A stretch of DNA of 64,000 nt from contig JAJDDN010000008.1 in the NCBI GenBank assembly GCA_029260295.1, positions 310,001-374,000 on the forward strand. The letters run 5' to 3'. Positions within the stretch are counted from its first letter, which is position 1, and the number at the start of each line of letters is the position of its first letter. Origin of the DNA: Phycisphaerales bacterium (GTDB lineage Bacteria > Planctomycetota > Phycisphaerae > Phycisphaerales > UBA1924). A program made the translations under genes and the position numbers. Below, in pieces: positions 1 through 9,598 of the stretch. A model generated the notes under the pieces. It searched no databases. It was not told the DNA's origin and saw nothing but the letters and a program-made list of their open reading frames with translations.

Positions 1-479
1 TCACAGTCGAGTTCGGTGGCTCTGAGCGAGGCGCAGGTGTCGGTGGTGAAGAAGGGGTTGCCGGTGCCTGCGGCGAGGATAACGACGCGGCCTTTCTCGA
101 GGTGGCGTATGGCGCGGCCTCGGATGAAGGGTTCGGCTACGGCTCGGATGTCCAGGGCGGACATGACTCTGGAATCGATGCCGATGGAGTCGAGTTTTTC
201 TTTGAGGGCTACGGCGTTCATGACGGTGCCGAGCATGCCCATGTAGTCTGCGGTGGCTTGCTGGATGTCGCCCGATTTGGCGAGCTCGGCGCCGCGGATG
301 ATGTTCCCCCCGCCAACGACGACGGCGATTTGGGTTCCAGTTTGGGCTGCGGACTTGATTTCATTGGCGATGGAGTTGAGTTCTTCTGTGGAGATCCCGA
401 AGCCTCCGGGGGAGCAGAAGGCTTCTCCTGAGAGTTTGAGGAGGACGCGGCTGGGTTTGGGTCGCTTGGCTTTGGACAT
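1..479 (-). CDS. pyrH: UMP kinase, N-terminal 159 residues (runs off the window)
   Basis: PyrH phosphorylates UMP to UDP with ATP in cytosolic pyrimidine nucleotide synthesis. The reverse-strand frame starts at the ATG at 479 ([20 protein letters not shown]) and shows the amino-acid-kinase hallmarks: the KLSGEA phosphate loop, GGGNIIRG, the [12 protein letters not shown] segment and [38 protein letters not shown]. The frame is open to the window edge, so about the last third is missing. tsf, a common upstream neighbour in other bacteria, is not here; the upstream side faces a divergent operon. Confidence 0.96.
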   Translation of the reverse strand, partial: MSKAKRPKPSRVLLKLSGEAFCSPGGFGISTEELNSIANEIKSAAQTGTQIAVVVGGGNIIRGAELAKSGDIQQATADYMGMLGTVMNAVALKEKLDSIGIDSRVMSALDIRAVAEPFIRGRAIRHLEKGRVVILAAGTGNPFFTTDTCASLRATELDC

Positions 480-719
480 GGTTGCTCCGGGCGTTGTTCT
501 GGATCGGTGGATTGAACACCTTGGAAGGGTGATCGTCAACCGATTGGGGATGTATTTGATCGGAATGAACAAGAACCGGAGGGGCTGGCGTACGAATGGT
601 TCAGAAAGGTGGGGGATTGGCTGTGCCAATTGTGCAAGGGGGGGCGATATTGGGTATTGTGAACAGCAGATTGACGATCAATTTTGACGGGCTGAAAGGA
701 ATCGGCTCAGGACGGGACA

Positions 720-1754
720 TTGGATTTGACACAGTTTCAGCAACAACCACATGGCCCACAAGATGGGCCTCAGGCTGACGAACTCTGTGATGAGGGTTTG
801 GGCAAGTCGAGGCGGCGGCGGATTATCGAGCAGGCGACGATTGCTGGGCTCGGGATCTCTGTGTTGGTACATCTGGTGCTGCTTGGGATTGCATTGCTTG
901 TGCGGATTGATTACAAGTCTGCCGATGCCGGCGGCGGCGGAGCCGAGCCTGTTGAGTTTGCGATTATATCAGAATCGGATCTCAATGAGCAGATGGCCGT
1001 TGATCACGATGTGGTAGAGTTTGTGGAGATCGAGTCTGAGTCAACGGTGGATCTGAACCTGCTCTCTGAGATCGGGACTCAGCAATCGGTCAATGATCTG
1101 GCCGATGCGATCGCTCCTGAACTGAGTGTTGGCGGGGCGTCCATTTCAAGTATTGATATGCAGTCTGGATCGAGCGGGGCCGGGACCGGGGAAGGGGCGA
1201 GTTTCTTTGGGCTCGAGGCGACGGGGAAGCGGTTCGCGTACATCGTGGATCGGTCGGGGTCGATGGATACCTATTTGCAATCTGGTGAGATGACCCGGTG
1301 GGAGTTGACCCAGATTGAGTTGATCCGTTCGGTTCATGGGCTGGCGGTGAACGCTGAGTACTTTGTGGTTTTGTATTCTTCGGGCGCGACGCCTTTGTTT
1401 GGTGGGGACGAGTGGATAAAGGGGACGGGCCGGAATAAAGCGTCTACGAGTGTTGCGGTGATGACTCAGTTTCCAAATGGCGGGACTTTCCCGGGGGAAG
1501 CGTTTGAGATGGTCTTTGCGCTTGAGCCTCGGCCTGATGCGATCTACTTTATGACTGACGGGGAGTTCAAAGAGCGGGTGCCGGCGCAGATTGCACAGCT
1601 GAATCGGAAACACCGGGTGCCGATCCATTGCATTCTGTTTGGGGAGTCGCAGAACTTGCAGAACTTTAATAAGGTCGAGGGGATGCTCAAGAATATTGCT
1701 AAGACTTCCAATGGGCGGTATCAGCATGTGCGTGGCGTTGGGAGGAGGCCATGA
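720..1754 (+). CDS. membrane-anchored von Willebrand factor A domain protein
   Basis: Unnamed 344-residue protein with a charged cytosolic N-terminus (RRRR at 31-34), one membrane helix at about 41-62, an acidic linker, and a C-terminal vWA domain from about 168. The MIDAS motif DRSGS (177-181) and a later TDGEF loop are present, so metal-dependent ligand binding is likely. The start is a TTG at 720; no in-frame ATG precedes the membrane helix. The last bases overlap the next ATG (ATGA). It heads an operon with ExbB/ExbD-type proteins and has the single-helix topology of TonB/TolA. It may therefore be the protein driven by the proton channel; that role is inference. Confidence 0.8.
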   Translation: MDLTQFQQQPHGPQDGPQADELCDEGLGKSRRRRIIEQATIAGLGISVLVHLVLLGIALLVRIDYKSADAGGGGAEPVEFAIISESDLNEQMAVDHDVVEFVEIESESTVDLNLLSEIGTQQSVNDLADAIAPELSVGGASISSIDMQSGSSGAGTGEGASFFGLEATGKRFAYIVDRSGSMDTYLQSGEMTRWELTQIELIRSVHGLAVNAEYFVVLYSSGATPLFGGDEWIKGTGRNKASTSVAVMTQFPNGGTFPGEAFEMVFALEPRPDAIYFMTDGEFKERVPAQIAQLNRKHRVPIHCILFGESQNLQNFNKVEGMLKNIAKTSNGRYQHVRGVGRRP

Positions 1755-2818
1755 TTTTTTGGACTCCTATGGCTGTTGTTTGTGTTGCCTCGATGGCGGT
1801 TGGGGCTGATGTTGTGTCGGTGGGGACGGTCGATGGGGTGGTTGAGGGTGAAGATGTGAAGGTGTCGGTCGATGGGGTGTCGATACGGATCGTGCGTGAG
1901 GGGGCGGCGAGCCGCACGAAGGTTGTGCCTTGGTATGCGGTGCGGGTTGTAGCTGATGGGTGGGAAGTTCCCGTTGAATATCAAGAGATGGCTCGGGCTT
2001 CGGCTATGGGGCATGCGAGGAGAGCCCGGGGGGATTTGAGTGGATGTGCTGATTTGTATGCTGGTCTTGCGGCTGGGTTGGTTGGGTCAGAATCAGATAT
2101 GGCGATCGAAGTCTTTGGGGGTCTGCTTGATGAAGCGGTGATTCGCGGGGATTTTTATGACGCAGCGGTGGCGATGGTGGCTCTGGAATCGCTCCCGGCG
2201 TTGGTGCTCAAGTCTGGTGTTGAGGGCTTTGATGGGCGGTACCGGGTTCATGTTGGGGTTCCGTTGCTTGAAGGCAAGGTAGGTGTGCACCGGTTGGAAG
2301 CTGCGGGTGGAGTGATTCAGGAGCGTGGGTTGAGCGGGGGCGTGCTGGTTCGGGCCTTTGGGTATTTGAATGGTGCTGTGGATGGCAGTGAAGATTTGCG
2401 GGGGTTGATCGAGGATCTAGCGACCCAGCAGGGCGTGGATGTGCAGTTTCGGCAGGGGCTTGAGCTGTACTTGAACATGCTGATTGTTCAGGTGCATCCA
2501 GAAGCGGACGCGCGGGATGATGCTCGGAGGTGGCTGAGGTCGCGGAGTTCGCAAAAGTCTGGGACTTGGATCGATGCATGGTGTCGGCTTGCGTTGGGGG
2601 TTTCGTATTTGAACGAATCGGATCAGGCCCAAAATGGCGAAATGCTTTCGCGGGGGGTCGTGGAGTTGGTTCATGTGATGGTCCGGTTCGGGGAGAGTCA
2701 TCCGAATCTAGCGAGGGTGGCTCGGGGGTTGGCAATAGAGAGTTTGACAGAAAGCGGACGGATAGACGAGGCTTCGGAGCTGGCACGGAGTTTCGATGCG
2801 ATTGGATTGACAGAATAA
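1751..2818 (+). CDS. exported protein of unknown function, helical repeat-like
   Basis: 355 residues. The N-terminus MIFWTPMAVVCVASMAVGA is a probable signal peptide. After a short beta-rich segment (SVGTVDGVVEGEDVKVSVDG) the rest is helical with Ala/Leu periodicity reminiscent of TPR or solenoid proteins (for example around ARRARGDLSGCADLYAGLAA), but I see no assignable family. The start overlaps the vWA gene by 4 nt, and 16 nt separate it from the ExbB-like gene, so it is translated from the same mRNA. Probably a periplasmic component of the same machine. Confidence 0.7.
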   Translation: MIFWTPMAVVCVASMAVGADVVSVGTVDGVVEGEDVKVSVDGVSIRIVREGAASRTKVVPWYAVRVVADGWEVPVEYQEMARASAMGHARRARGDLSGCADLYAGLAAGLVGSESDMAIEVFGGLLDEAVIRGDFYDAAVAMVALESLPALVLKSGVEGFDGRYRVHVGVPLLEGKVGVHRLEAAGGVIQERGLSGGVLVRAFGYLNGAVDGSEDLRGLIEDLATQQGVDVQFRQGLELYLNMLIVQVHPEADARDDARRWLRSRSSQKSGTWIDAWCRLALGVSYLNESDQAQNGEMLSRGVVELVHVMVRFGESHPNLARVARGLAIESLTESGRIDEASELARSFDAIGLTE

Positions 2819-2834
2819 CGAGAGGATTTACAGG

Positions 2835-3557
2835 ATGAATACTGTGTTGAGTTTGATGGAACCCGGATTGGTGCTTGGGCAGAGTGAAGACTCTGGGCGG
2901 TCGCTGCTTGAATACATCATGCAGGGCGGGGCGATCGGGATGATAATCCTGCTGATCTCGCTTGGAGCTGTAGGGATGATCGGGGCGCAGCTGATGCGGA
3001 TCCGGCGTGTTCGGCTTGCTCCAGAAGAACTGATCGAGGAACTCAGGCCGGTGCTTGCTGCACGGAATGTACAGGCGGCGATCGATCTGTGTGCTGATCA
3101 GGAAACGAGCAGCTTTGTGGCGCGGGTGCTTGGATTGTCTTTGACTCGGGCGGCCAGGTCGCCGTTCGGGATGCTGGAGCTGCGGTCTACGGTTGAGGAA
3201 ATCGGGCAGCTGGAGACCGACCGGCTGTACCGTTTGACTGATGGGATCGGGCTGATTGCTTCGATTGCTCCGATGCTTGGGTTGCTCGGGACGGTGGTGG
3301 GGATGGTCGGGGCGTTTGATGCGATCACGATGGCCGAGGGACCGGCTCGGCCAGATGAGCTTGCGGGGAGTATTTCTCAGGCTTTGATAACGACGGTGCT
3401 GGGATTGATTGTTGCGATACCCTGTACTTCTGCTTATACCTATCTACGGAACCGGATTGATCATCTGACGACTGAGATCGGCGAGGTGATTGACGAGTTG
3501 ATTGCGCCGATTGAATCTGCGAGTGCACAGAAATCTTCAACACGGATGGATAGCTGA
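2835..3557 (+). CDS. MotA/TolQ/ExbB-family proton channel protein
   Basis: 240 residues with the family layout: a first membrane helix at about 31-55 (GGAIGMIILLISLGAVGMIGAQLM), a cytosolic helical region, and two C-terminal helices. One contains IGLIASIAPMLGLLGTVVGM and the other ISQALITTVLGLIVAIPCTSAY, the conserved pore-lining signatures of ExbB/TolQ. These inner-membrane channels use proton flow together with ExbD/TolR to move a periplasm-spanning partner. Two ExbD-like genes follow directly (3-nt gap). Which Ton/Tol/gliding subtype it is cannot be read from the sequence. Confidence 0.93.
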   Translation: MNTVLSLMEPGLVLGQSEDSGRSLLEYIMQGGAIGMIILLISLGAVGMIGAQLMRIRRVRLAPEELIEELRPVLAARNVQAAIDLCADQETSSFVARVLGLSLTRAARSPFGMLELRSTVEEIGQLETDRLYRLTDGIGLIASIAPMLGLLGTVVGMVGAFDAITMAEGPARPDELAGSISQALITTVLGLIVAIPCTSAYTYLRNRIDHLTTEIGEVIDELIAPIESASAQKSSTRMDS

Positions 3558-3560
3558 TCG

Positions 3561-3995
3561 ATGATTTCGTCGAGGAAACAATCCGGGCATCACAAAGCGG
3601 TTGATCTGACGCCGATGATCGATGTGGTCTTTCAGCTGATTATTTTCTTTATGCTGACATCGCATCTTGGGCAGCTCCGTCGTACCGAGGTTGACCTGCC
3701 GGTGCAGCCCGGGCAGGAGCAGCGTGATGGTGAAGACGCGGCGATGATTATTGATATTGGTCCAGGCGGGGGGTACATGGTTGAGTCGATCGAGGTGAAT
3801 CTTAACGAGATCCATCGGCTGGCCAGTGCTGGGATTGGAAAAGAATCTGAGCCTGCGAACTTTGATGTGTTGATTCGGCCCGACCGGAATGCTCCGGCGG
3901 TGTTCCTTGATCGGTTGCTCAATAAGCTCGCCGGTGTTGGGGTGACTCGATGGAAGCTCGGGACGATGGCTCCCGATGGAAGCGGGGGTGGGTGA
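3561..3995 (+). CDS. ExbD/TolR-family protein, first copy
   Basis: 144 residues with the ExbD architecture: a short cytosolic N-terminus, then VDLTPMIDVVFQLIIFFMLTSHL, a membrane helix whose Asp is the proton-carrying residue of the family, then a periplasmic domain with VLIRPDRNAPAVFLDRLLNKLAGVGV. Partner of the ExbB-like channel just upstream. Its TGA stop overlaps the ATG of the second ExbD-like gene, so the two are translationally coupled. Confidence 0.92.
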   Translation: MISSRKQSGHHKAVDLTPMIDVVFQLIIFFMLTSHLGQLRRTEVDLPVQPGQEQRDGEDAAMIIDIGPGGGYMVESIEVNLNEIHRLASAGIGKESEPANFDVLIRPDRNAPAVFLDRLLNKLAGVGVTRWKLGTMAPDGSGGG

Positions 3996-4408
3996 TGGCG
4001 CGGAAACGGTTTAAGCGTGGTTCGCATCTTGGTGCGTTGCCGCTGACGAGCATGATTGATGTGGTGTTTTTGTTGTTGGTGTATTTTTTGGTGACGGCGA
4101 ACTTTGCACAGCAGGAACGGGATTTGTCTTCGGCGGTTCAGGCCGAGGGCGGGGGCGTGCGGGTGAGTGATCTGCAGCCTCAGATTGTTGAGATTGTTCT
4201 GAGTAACAGTGTTGTGGAGTTCCGGATTGCGTCGCGTGCGGTGCGTTCGCAGGAAGCATTGGTTGGATTACTAAAGTCGCTGCCCAAGGAGCCTGGTGTG
4301 GCGATCCGGGCTCGGCGTGATGTCCCGATTAGTGCGGTGGCTGCGGCTATGCAGGCGTCTCAGGATGCCGGGTTTAGCCGAAGGAGCTATGTGCCTGCCG
4401 ATGAATAA
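3995..4408 (+). CDS. ExbD/TolR-family protein, second copy
   Basis: 137 residues starting at the ATG overlapping the previous stop (TGATG). An in-frame ATG 45 nt upstream lies inside the preceding gene and was not used. The helix LTSMIDVVFLLLVYFLVTANF carries the conserved Asp. The periplasmic part ends with VAIRARRDVPISAVAAAMQASQDAGF, the usual ExbD beta-alpha fold pattern. Two different ExbD-like subunits with one ExbB are common in planctomycete operons and suggest a hetero-oligomeric stator. Confidence 0.92.
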   Translation: MARKRFKRGSHLGALPLTSMIDVVFLLLVYFLVTANFAQQERDLSSAVQAEGGGVRVSDLQPQIVEIVLSNSVVEFRIASRAVRSQEALVGLLKSLPKEPGVAIRARRDVPISAVAAAMQASQDAGFSRRSYVPADE

Positions 4409-6995
4409 GCCGCGAATCAGCTTGGTGGCTTTTGGATGCGTCCTTGCATTGGTTGGCGGCGTGGGTATTGCTTTGGCGGCCTCTCCTGAGGATGATCGGG
4501 TGAGCAAGTACTTTGCTGATCGGGAGCTCAATGATTTGCTTGAGGTGCAGTTGTTCGATCGACTTACTGATGAGAAAGAGGCGGTTGCACGGTCGGTGAT
4601 TGCTCGGCGGCTCGGCGGGTTGTATTTGGCTGAGATGATGGATGAGACTTTGGCGGTTGATGCCAGGCGGGAAGTGCTGCTCAAAGGGCGGGTTCTTGTT
4701 GGGATGATGCCGAGCGATGAGTTGCTTGGTCTGAGGCTTGAGTTGTTGGTGGGGCTCTACAAGGACCATGAGCAGGATGCGGATCTTGATCGGATCGGGC
4801 TGCTGAATGACGACGACCGGGCTTTGGGCGTTGAGGTGATGAGTGGGATTGTGCCTGAGTTTGCTCGGATCGCGAAGGTTTCAAATGCCCAGGTTGAGAA
4901 GCTGGTTCGGAGTGTGTCCAGAGCTGTGGATCAACGGGTCGAAGAGCATGAGTCGATGCTTGCTGATGCTCGAGGGGACAGATCGCGTGCGAATTTTTTC
5001 CATGGTTGGGCTGGGTATTCTGAGGCGGTCTTGAGTGGTAATGGAGTTGGGCTGGGGGTATTCAAGGCGTTTGGGTGGGTGCTCGGCTTTGAGGGGAAGA
5101 TTCCCGTGCTGGACAGGATTGATATGGATTTGTTGGAGTATGACCATGTTGCGCGTGCGATGTTGGGGGTTGCTTTATCCAAGTTGAATAATGGCAATGC
5201 GGGCGAGGCCCGGGTTTGGCTGCAGGCTGTGGAGAACTCTGCTGATGCACCTGAGTTTGCGGTTCACTTTGCCAAACAGCGTTTGCTTGAGGTTTCTTTG
5301 GTTGAACGCGACTGGATCGCGAGCGAGCGGCTGGCGTTGCGATTGAGTGAGTTTTCGCCGGAATCGCTGCTTGGGGTTTCTCAGGCGAGGCTTTTGGTGA
5401 TGCAGACGATGGGGAATTTAGGCGGTCGCAAAAAGGGTAAAGGTGGCAGTGAGGGGGCGACGGAGCTTGCTCGGATTGGGCTTGGCAGGCTTGTTGAACT
5501 CGGTGAGATTGGGCATATTTTGGATTTGCATACCCGATATGGGGCGTTGCCTTTGCTTGAGTCAGGATTTGTGAGTTTGTATACGCAGGGGTTGTCGGAG
5601 CTTGAGGACGGTGATGCTGGGAAGGGGTCTGTTTCCTATTCCCAGGCATCGGTTAAGTTTGATCAGGCGTTGTCTTCGGGTGATGTCGAGCGGTACCCTG
5701 AGCATGCGGGGGACGCTGCTTTGAAGCTGGCGTACAGCGAGCTTCGTCTTGGGCGTCCTGGAGAGGCGGCGGGCGTGCTCGAAACATTTGGCCATCTGAT
5801 GCTCAACGAAACTCAGCAGCAAGAATCTGCTTGGATGCAGATTCTCGCGCACGATGCGGCGGTTCAGGGCGGGCAGGGTCAGATGAGCGAGCAGTTGACA
5901 TTGCGTGTTGGTCAATACATCCGGGCGTACCCATCTTCAGAGCGTGCAAATACACTCATCGTGCGTTATGCGATGACGGCTCATCTGGATGCGGGTGATG
6001 CGTTTGGTTCGCTTGCTATTGATGATCCATCGGACCCGCTTGCGGTTCCGGCTAGGCGGAAGCTGATTCAAATGCTTTACAAATCGCCTGAGTTGATCGG
6101 TGGCGGAGATGAGGCGTTATATCAGGCTGTTGTTGAGCATGCGGAATGGCTCTGGCGGAATGAGCCTCGGGAGATGACTGATGCGCGTGATGGGCAAGGT
6201 CGGTTGACGGTTTGCCGGATTGTTCTTGGTACGGGGCTGGAGCTTGACACGGTTGACCATGGATTTTTGATGGGGGTTATTGATCGGGGAGAGAGAATTG
6301 CGGCTGATGAGCCATCCCTTGCGGGGGCTCGGTCTGAGCTGGAGTTCCGGCGGGTGCAGGTGCTGTTGTTGCGGGGGGATATCGAGCGGGCCGGTGAGAT
6401 CGCGATGGGTTCGGGCGGGCTTGATGAGGCTGTGCGGTCTACCTCGTTGTTGATGGTGTATGAACAGGCGAGCCAGAGGTTTAATGACCGAGAGAGCGTT
6501 GCCTTTGCGCAGGCGGTGGTCCGGTACGGGCGTGGGGTTATTGATGAGCTGGGTAATGACCGAAGCAACGGGCTGGATAGACGGCTCTCGCTAGTGGCTG
6601 AGGGGATGGCGGCGGCGGCGGAGTATCTTGGGAATGAAGTTGGTACGGTCGGGATGCGTGAATATTCATCGGCGCTGAGTTTGCGGGTCTTTCATGAGGG
6701 CGTGCCGAGTTCGAAGGGGCTTGTGCGGACAGCCGTGCTTGGGGAGGAGTTTGGGCATTCCGATATTGCGCTGGAATGTTGGTTGAGGCTTGTTGGGCAG
6801 CTGCGTGGAAACGAAGATTTGTGGCACAGGGCGCGGTTTGAGTCGCTTCGATTGCTGATGTCGGTTGATCCTGAGCGGGGGAGAGCGGTGTACCGGCAGT
6901 ATGTGACGCTGTATCCTGAAGGGTCGCCAGAGCCTTGGGGGGCACAGATGAGCGAACTCTTCGGTACTGAGAATGTTGAGAGGAGTGAGCCTTGA
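4401..6995 (+). CDS. large exported helical-repeat protein, function unknown
   Basis: 864 residues from the ATG at 4401, which gives a clean signal peptide (MNKPRISLVAFGCVLALVGG then VGIALAAS). An AAGGAG lies 14 nt upstream, and the start overlaps the second ExbD-like gene by 8 nt. In-frame ATGs at 4296 and 4389 give no sensible leader. The body is almost entirely helical with TPR-like repeats (for example YPEHAGDAALKLAYSELRLG, then RPGEAAGVLETFG). No catalytic motif is visible. By topology it is periplasmic and probably a scaffold for the ExbB/ExbD/vWA machine; that role is inferred only from position. Confidence 0.75.
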   Translation: MNKPRISLVAFGCVLALVGGVGIALAASPEDDRVSKYFADRELNDLLEVQLFDRLTDEKEAVARSVIARRLGGLYLAEMMDETLAVDARREVLLKGRVLVGMMPSDELLGLRLELLVGLYKDHEQDADLDRIGLLNDDDRALGVEVMSGIVPEFARIAKVSNAQVEKLVRSVSRAVDQRVEEHESMLADARGDRSRANFFHGWAGYSEAVLSGNGVGLGVFKAFGWVLGFEGKIPVLDRIDMDLLEYDHVARAMLGVALSKLNNGNAGEARVWLQAVENSADAPEFAVHFAKQRLLEVSLVERDWIASERLALRLSEFSPESLLGVSQARLLVMQTMGNLGGRKKGKGGSEGATELARIGLGRLVELGEIGHILDLHTRYGALPLLESGFVSLYTQGLSELEDGDAGKGSVSYSQASVKFDQALSSGDVERYPEHAGDAALKLAYSELRLGRPGEAAGVLETFGHLMLNETQQQESAWMQILAHDAAVQGGQGQMSEQLTLRVGQYIRAYPSSERANTLIVRYAMTAHLDAGDAFGSLAIDDPSDPLAVPARRKLIQMLYKSPELIGGGDEALYQAVVEHAEWLWRNEPREMTDARDGQGRLTVCRIVLGTGLELDTVDHGFLMGVIDRGERIAADEPSLAGARSELEFRRVQVLLLRGDIERAGEIAMGSGGLDEAVRSTSLLMVYEQASQRFNDRESVAFAQAVVRYGRGVIDELGNDRSNGLDRRLSLVAEGMAAAAEYLGNEVGTVGMREYSSALSLRVFHEGVPSSKGLVRTAVLGEEFGHSDIALECWLRLVGQLRGNEDLWHRARFESLRLLMSVDPERGRAVYRQYVTLYPEGSPEPWGAQMSELFGTENVERSEP

Positions 6996-9598
6996 CTCGT
7001 ATGGACTCTCAATCTGATAGGGATGTGGCGGAGTTTCTCGGGAGCGACGCTGCGATCGGTGGGCCGTTTGCGGTTCTTGGGTTGAAATATGCGCCGATAG
7101 ATCAGGCGATGATTCTTCGTGCTTGTCAGTTGCGGCTTGGTCGAATCAGCGAGCACCGTCGTTCCCAGACGCCGGCTGCTGACGAGGTTCGGCTGGCGGT
7201 GCATGCGGCGGCGTCACAGCTTCTTGATCCTGAACTTCGTGAAGAGCTTGCAAAGCATTGGCCTGAAGGAAGTGGTGAGATTAGTTTGGTGGGTGAGTCG
7301 CCCAAGGCGTGGAGGGTTGAGCCGACGAGCCGGCTTGATGAGCGGCTCAAGCAGCAGGCATTGACTTTGCTCGGTGCGTGCGGGGGATGGAATACGCGAT
7401 CGCGAAAGCGGCTCGGCCAGTTTGCGAGAATGAATCAGATCTCTGCTGCCCAGCTCGTTGCGGGGATCATCGGTGAACAAAGTGATGATGGGAAGCAGGG
7501 CGAGACGCGAGATGGAGGGGGGAATCAGGTGGTTCGTGGGCCTTCGCTTATTGATCCGGCGGCGGGGTCGTTGCCTTGGGCGATGATTCCTGTTGTGTAT
7601 GTGATGATGGGGCTGCTTCTGATTTCGGTGGGATACATGAAATCTTCCGAGGTTGATGGAAGGGCAGATGGCGGAGTTGCAGCGATCAAGGATTTGGACG
7701 GCGGCTCGGAGATTGGGTCAAGATTTCCAAGCTCGGAAACAAGAGGTGGCGAGAAGCTTGTGGTTTCCGAACGGAGGCATTACTCCGCGATCTTGTTTGA
7801 ACTGGAGAAGGCCAATAGCGTTGGTGTCTCTGAAATAGAAGCGGGGCGGGCATTCTCTGAGATTGGCGAGCGATTGGGTGAGCAGTGGACAGAGTTTACT
7901 GTCGAGGAGTTGGATCGTGCTGTGGTTGCGGTTGACGGCGTGCTCGGTGGGATTCTCAATCCCGAGGTGTTTGATGCGGCGGGTTCATTCTTAAGTTTGG
8001 ATGATCCCGATCGTCCGGGGTCGGTCTTTCGTTTGGCGGTTCGATCTTTGCTGTTCGGAACTCGGATTGATGGGGGCGGGGTTGTTGAGTATTCGGTGAT
8101 GTCGAGGCGTGCTGGGGTGCGTTCGGGCGAGGGTGCGTTTGATCAGTATTTGCTTACAGAGTTTGTGCGGCTTGCGAAACTGAGCAGTGATGACCCGGCG
8201 TGGTGGGCGTGGTGGATTGGGCAGCTCAGGCCGATGGCGGATCGGGTTGAGGGGTTTGATGAGTCGAGGATATTTGAAGCGGCCTACTGGCGATTGACCA
8301 ATGGGCGGATTGGGGATGGGTGGACAGAGTGCACCAAGCAGATCGTTCAAGAACTCGAATGGCGGGAGGGATCCGCGGCAAGATCGTGGATGATGGGGCT
8401 GGTTGTTGATCCTAAGGTTCGGAGCGATCGGCTTGCGATCTTGACACAAGCGATGGTCGTCCATTCCTCGGCCAAGGGGCTCGAGGTTGGTATGGTGGTT
8501 GGCAAAGATGATTCAATGGCGGAGCGGGAGGCGTATCTTGGAAAGCTTCGTCAGCGGTGGGCCACAGATCGCGGGGCGTCTGATGGGGTTCGGGGGCAGT
8601 TGGTTGAGCGGATTGAGTTATTGATGAGGATGACCCAGAGTCCTACGAGGCCGAGCCAGGCGTTGAGCAGGGGGGTTGAGCTGGCGCGGGTCAACAGTGC
8701 GTGCTTGGCGTATCAAAGAAATGATGAAGCGTCGGTGATTGGGATGATCCAACTCTTTGATACTCCCATGAACTCGGGTCAGGTTTCGGGGAAGGCCTTG
8801 GATTTATCGAGTTCTGCGGGCGATGAGTTGTGGGCGACCAAGGCGCGGAACCTGGATGATGCTGATGAGTTGTTTGCGCACCTGAGGGCGATGGACCAGT
8901 TTGATGTGGTTGGGCCCAAGAGTGCCCATGCGCTGGTGTATCTTGCGATGCAGGCCCCGAACCTGCAGGTCCGCGCCGGGGCGGAGCGGGCGATGATGGT
9001 GCGCCGGGATGAGGTTGCAATTCTGATCGCGCTCGACCGGATCGCGGGTGCCAAGAGGACGACCCGTCGGATGGCCGAGTTGATTCATGGGTATATTGAG
9101 TTCGATGGTGATCTTGGTGATGCGGCGGCGTCTCGGCGAGCGTTGCTTGAGCGTCTGGTGTTAGCGGGGATGCTAGATGGCGGTTCTTCGACCGGGATTG
9201 TTGATGGGTACTGGCGTTCGATGGAAGAGAGTTACCGCTTGAGGACTCGGAGCGGTGGCGACGAGGGAGCCAAGGGCTACTTTAACGAACAGGTACTCGG
9301 ATTGATGACGGATGGCGGCGAGGTTCCCGGGCAAACACGGGCGGGTCTATTGATTCGATTGCGTCAGGCGAGAGGGCCGATTCAGGAGTTTGTTGCATAC
9401 CAAGCGGCGGCTCTTGAACTGCTTGCGACGGATGTTGCTTCACGGCATCCTGGGCTTGGCGCTCGGGTTGATCGTGTGATGAATGAGAACTCAGACAAGA
9501 TGAAGCAGACGGTGGATGCTGTTGTGCAAATTATGCTCAACGAGCGAGCGATGGCGGAGTTGTGGATGCTTGTTCTTGAATCGGAGGGGGTGTCATGA
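6992..9598 (+). CDS. large single-pass membrane protein with divergent J-domain-like N-terminus
   Basis: 868 residues. The TTG at 6992 overlaps the previous stop and has AGGAG 6 nt upstream; the ATG at 7001 is the alternative. Residues about 22-95 (GPFAVLGLKYAPIDQAMILRA, then DPELREELAKHW) resemble a J-domain-like fold, but no HPD tripeptide is visible. One membrane helix at about 190-212 (PWAMIPVVYVMMGLLLISVG) separates it from a periplasmic helical region of about 650 residues without recognised motifs. Fully embedded in the operon (ATGA overlap with the next gene). The function is not recognised; the J-domain likeness is tentative. Confidence 0.7.
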   Translation: MTRMDSQSDRDVAEFLGSDAAIGGPFAVLGLKYAPIDQAMILRACQLRLGRISEHRRSQTPAADEVRLAVHAAASQLLDPELREELAKHWPEGSGEISLVGESPKAWRVEPTSRLDERLKQQALTLLGACGGWNTRSRKRLGQFARMNQISAAQLVAGIIGEQSDDGKQGETRDGGGNQVVRGPSLIDPAAGSLPWAMIPVVYVMMGLLLISVGYMKSSEVDGRADGGVAAIKDLDGGSEIGSRFPSSETRGGEKLVVSERRHYSAILFELEKANSVGVSEIEAGRAFSEIGERLGEQWTEFTVEELDRAVVAVDGVLGGILNPEVFDAAGSFLSLDDPDRPGSVFRLAVRSLLFGTRIDGGGVVEYSVMSRRAGVRSGEGAFDQYLLTEFVRLAKLSSDDPAWWAWWIGQLRPMADRVEGFDESRIFEAAYWRLTNGRIGDGWTECTKQIVQELEWREGSAARSWMMGLVVDPKVRSDRLAILTQAMVVHSSAKGLEVGMVVGKDDSMAEREAYLGKLRQRWATDRGASDGVRGQLVERIELLMRMTQSPTRPSQALSRGVELARVNSACLAYQRNDEASVIGMIQLFDTPMNSGQVSGKALDLSSSAGDELWATKARNLDDADELFAHLRAMDQFDVVGPKSAHALVYLAMQAPNLQVRAGAERAMMVRRDEVAILIALDRIAGAKRTTRRMAELIHGYIEFDGDLGDAAASRRALLERLVLAGMLDGGSSTGIVDGYWRSMEESYRLRTRSGGDEGAKGYFNEQVLGLMTDGGEVPGQTRAGLLIRLRQARGPIQEFVAYQAAALELLATDVASRHPGLGARVDRVMNENSDKMKQTVDAVVQIMLNERAMAELWMLVLESEGVS

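Noticed and set aside
253-687. 144-residue plus-strand ORF over the pyrH start and its upstream region
   Set aside because: It is antisense to the clearly conserved pyrH coding sequence and has no family resemblance.
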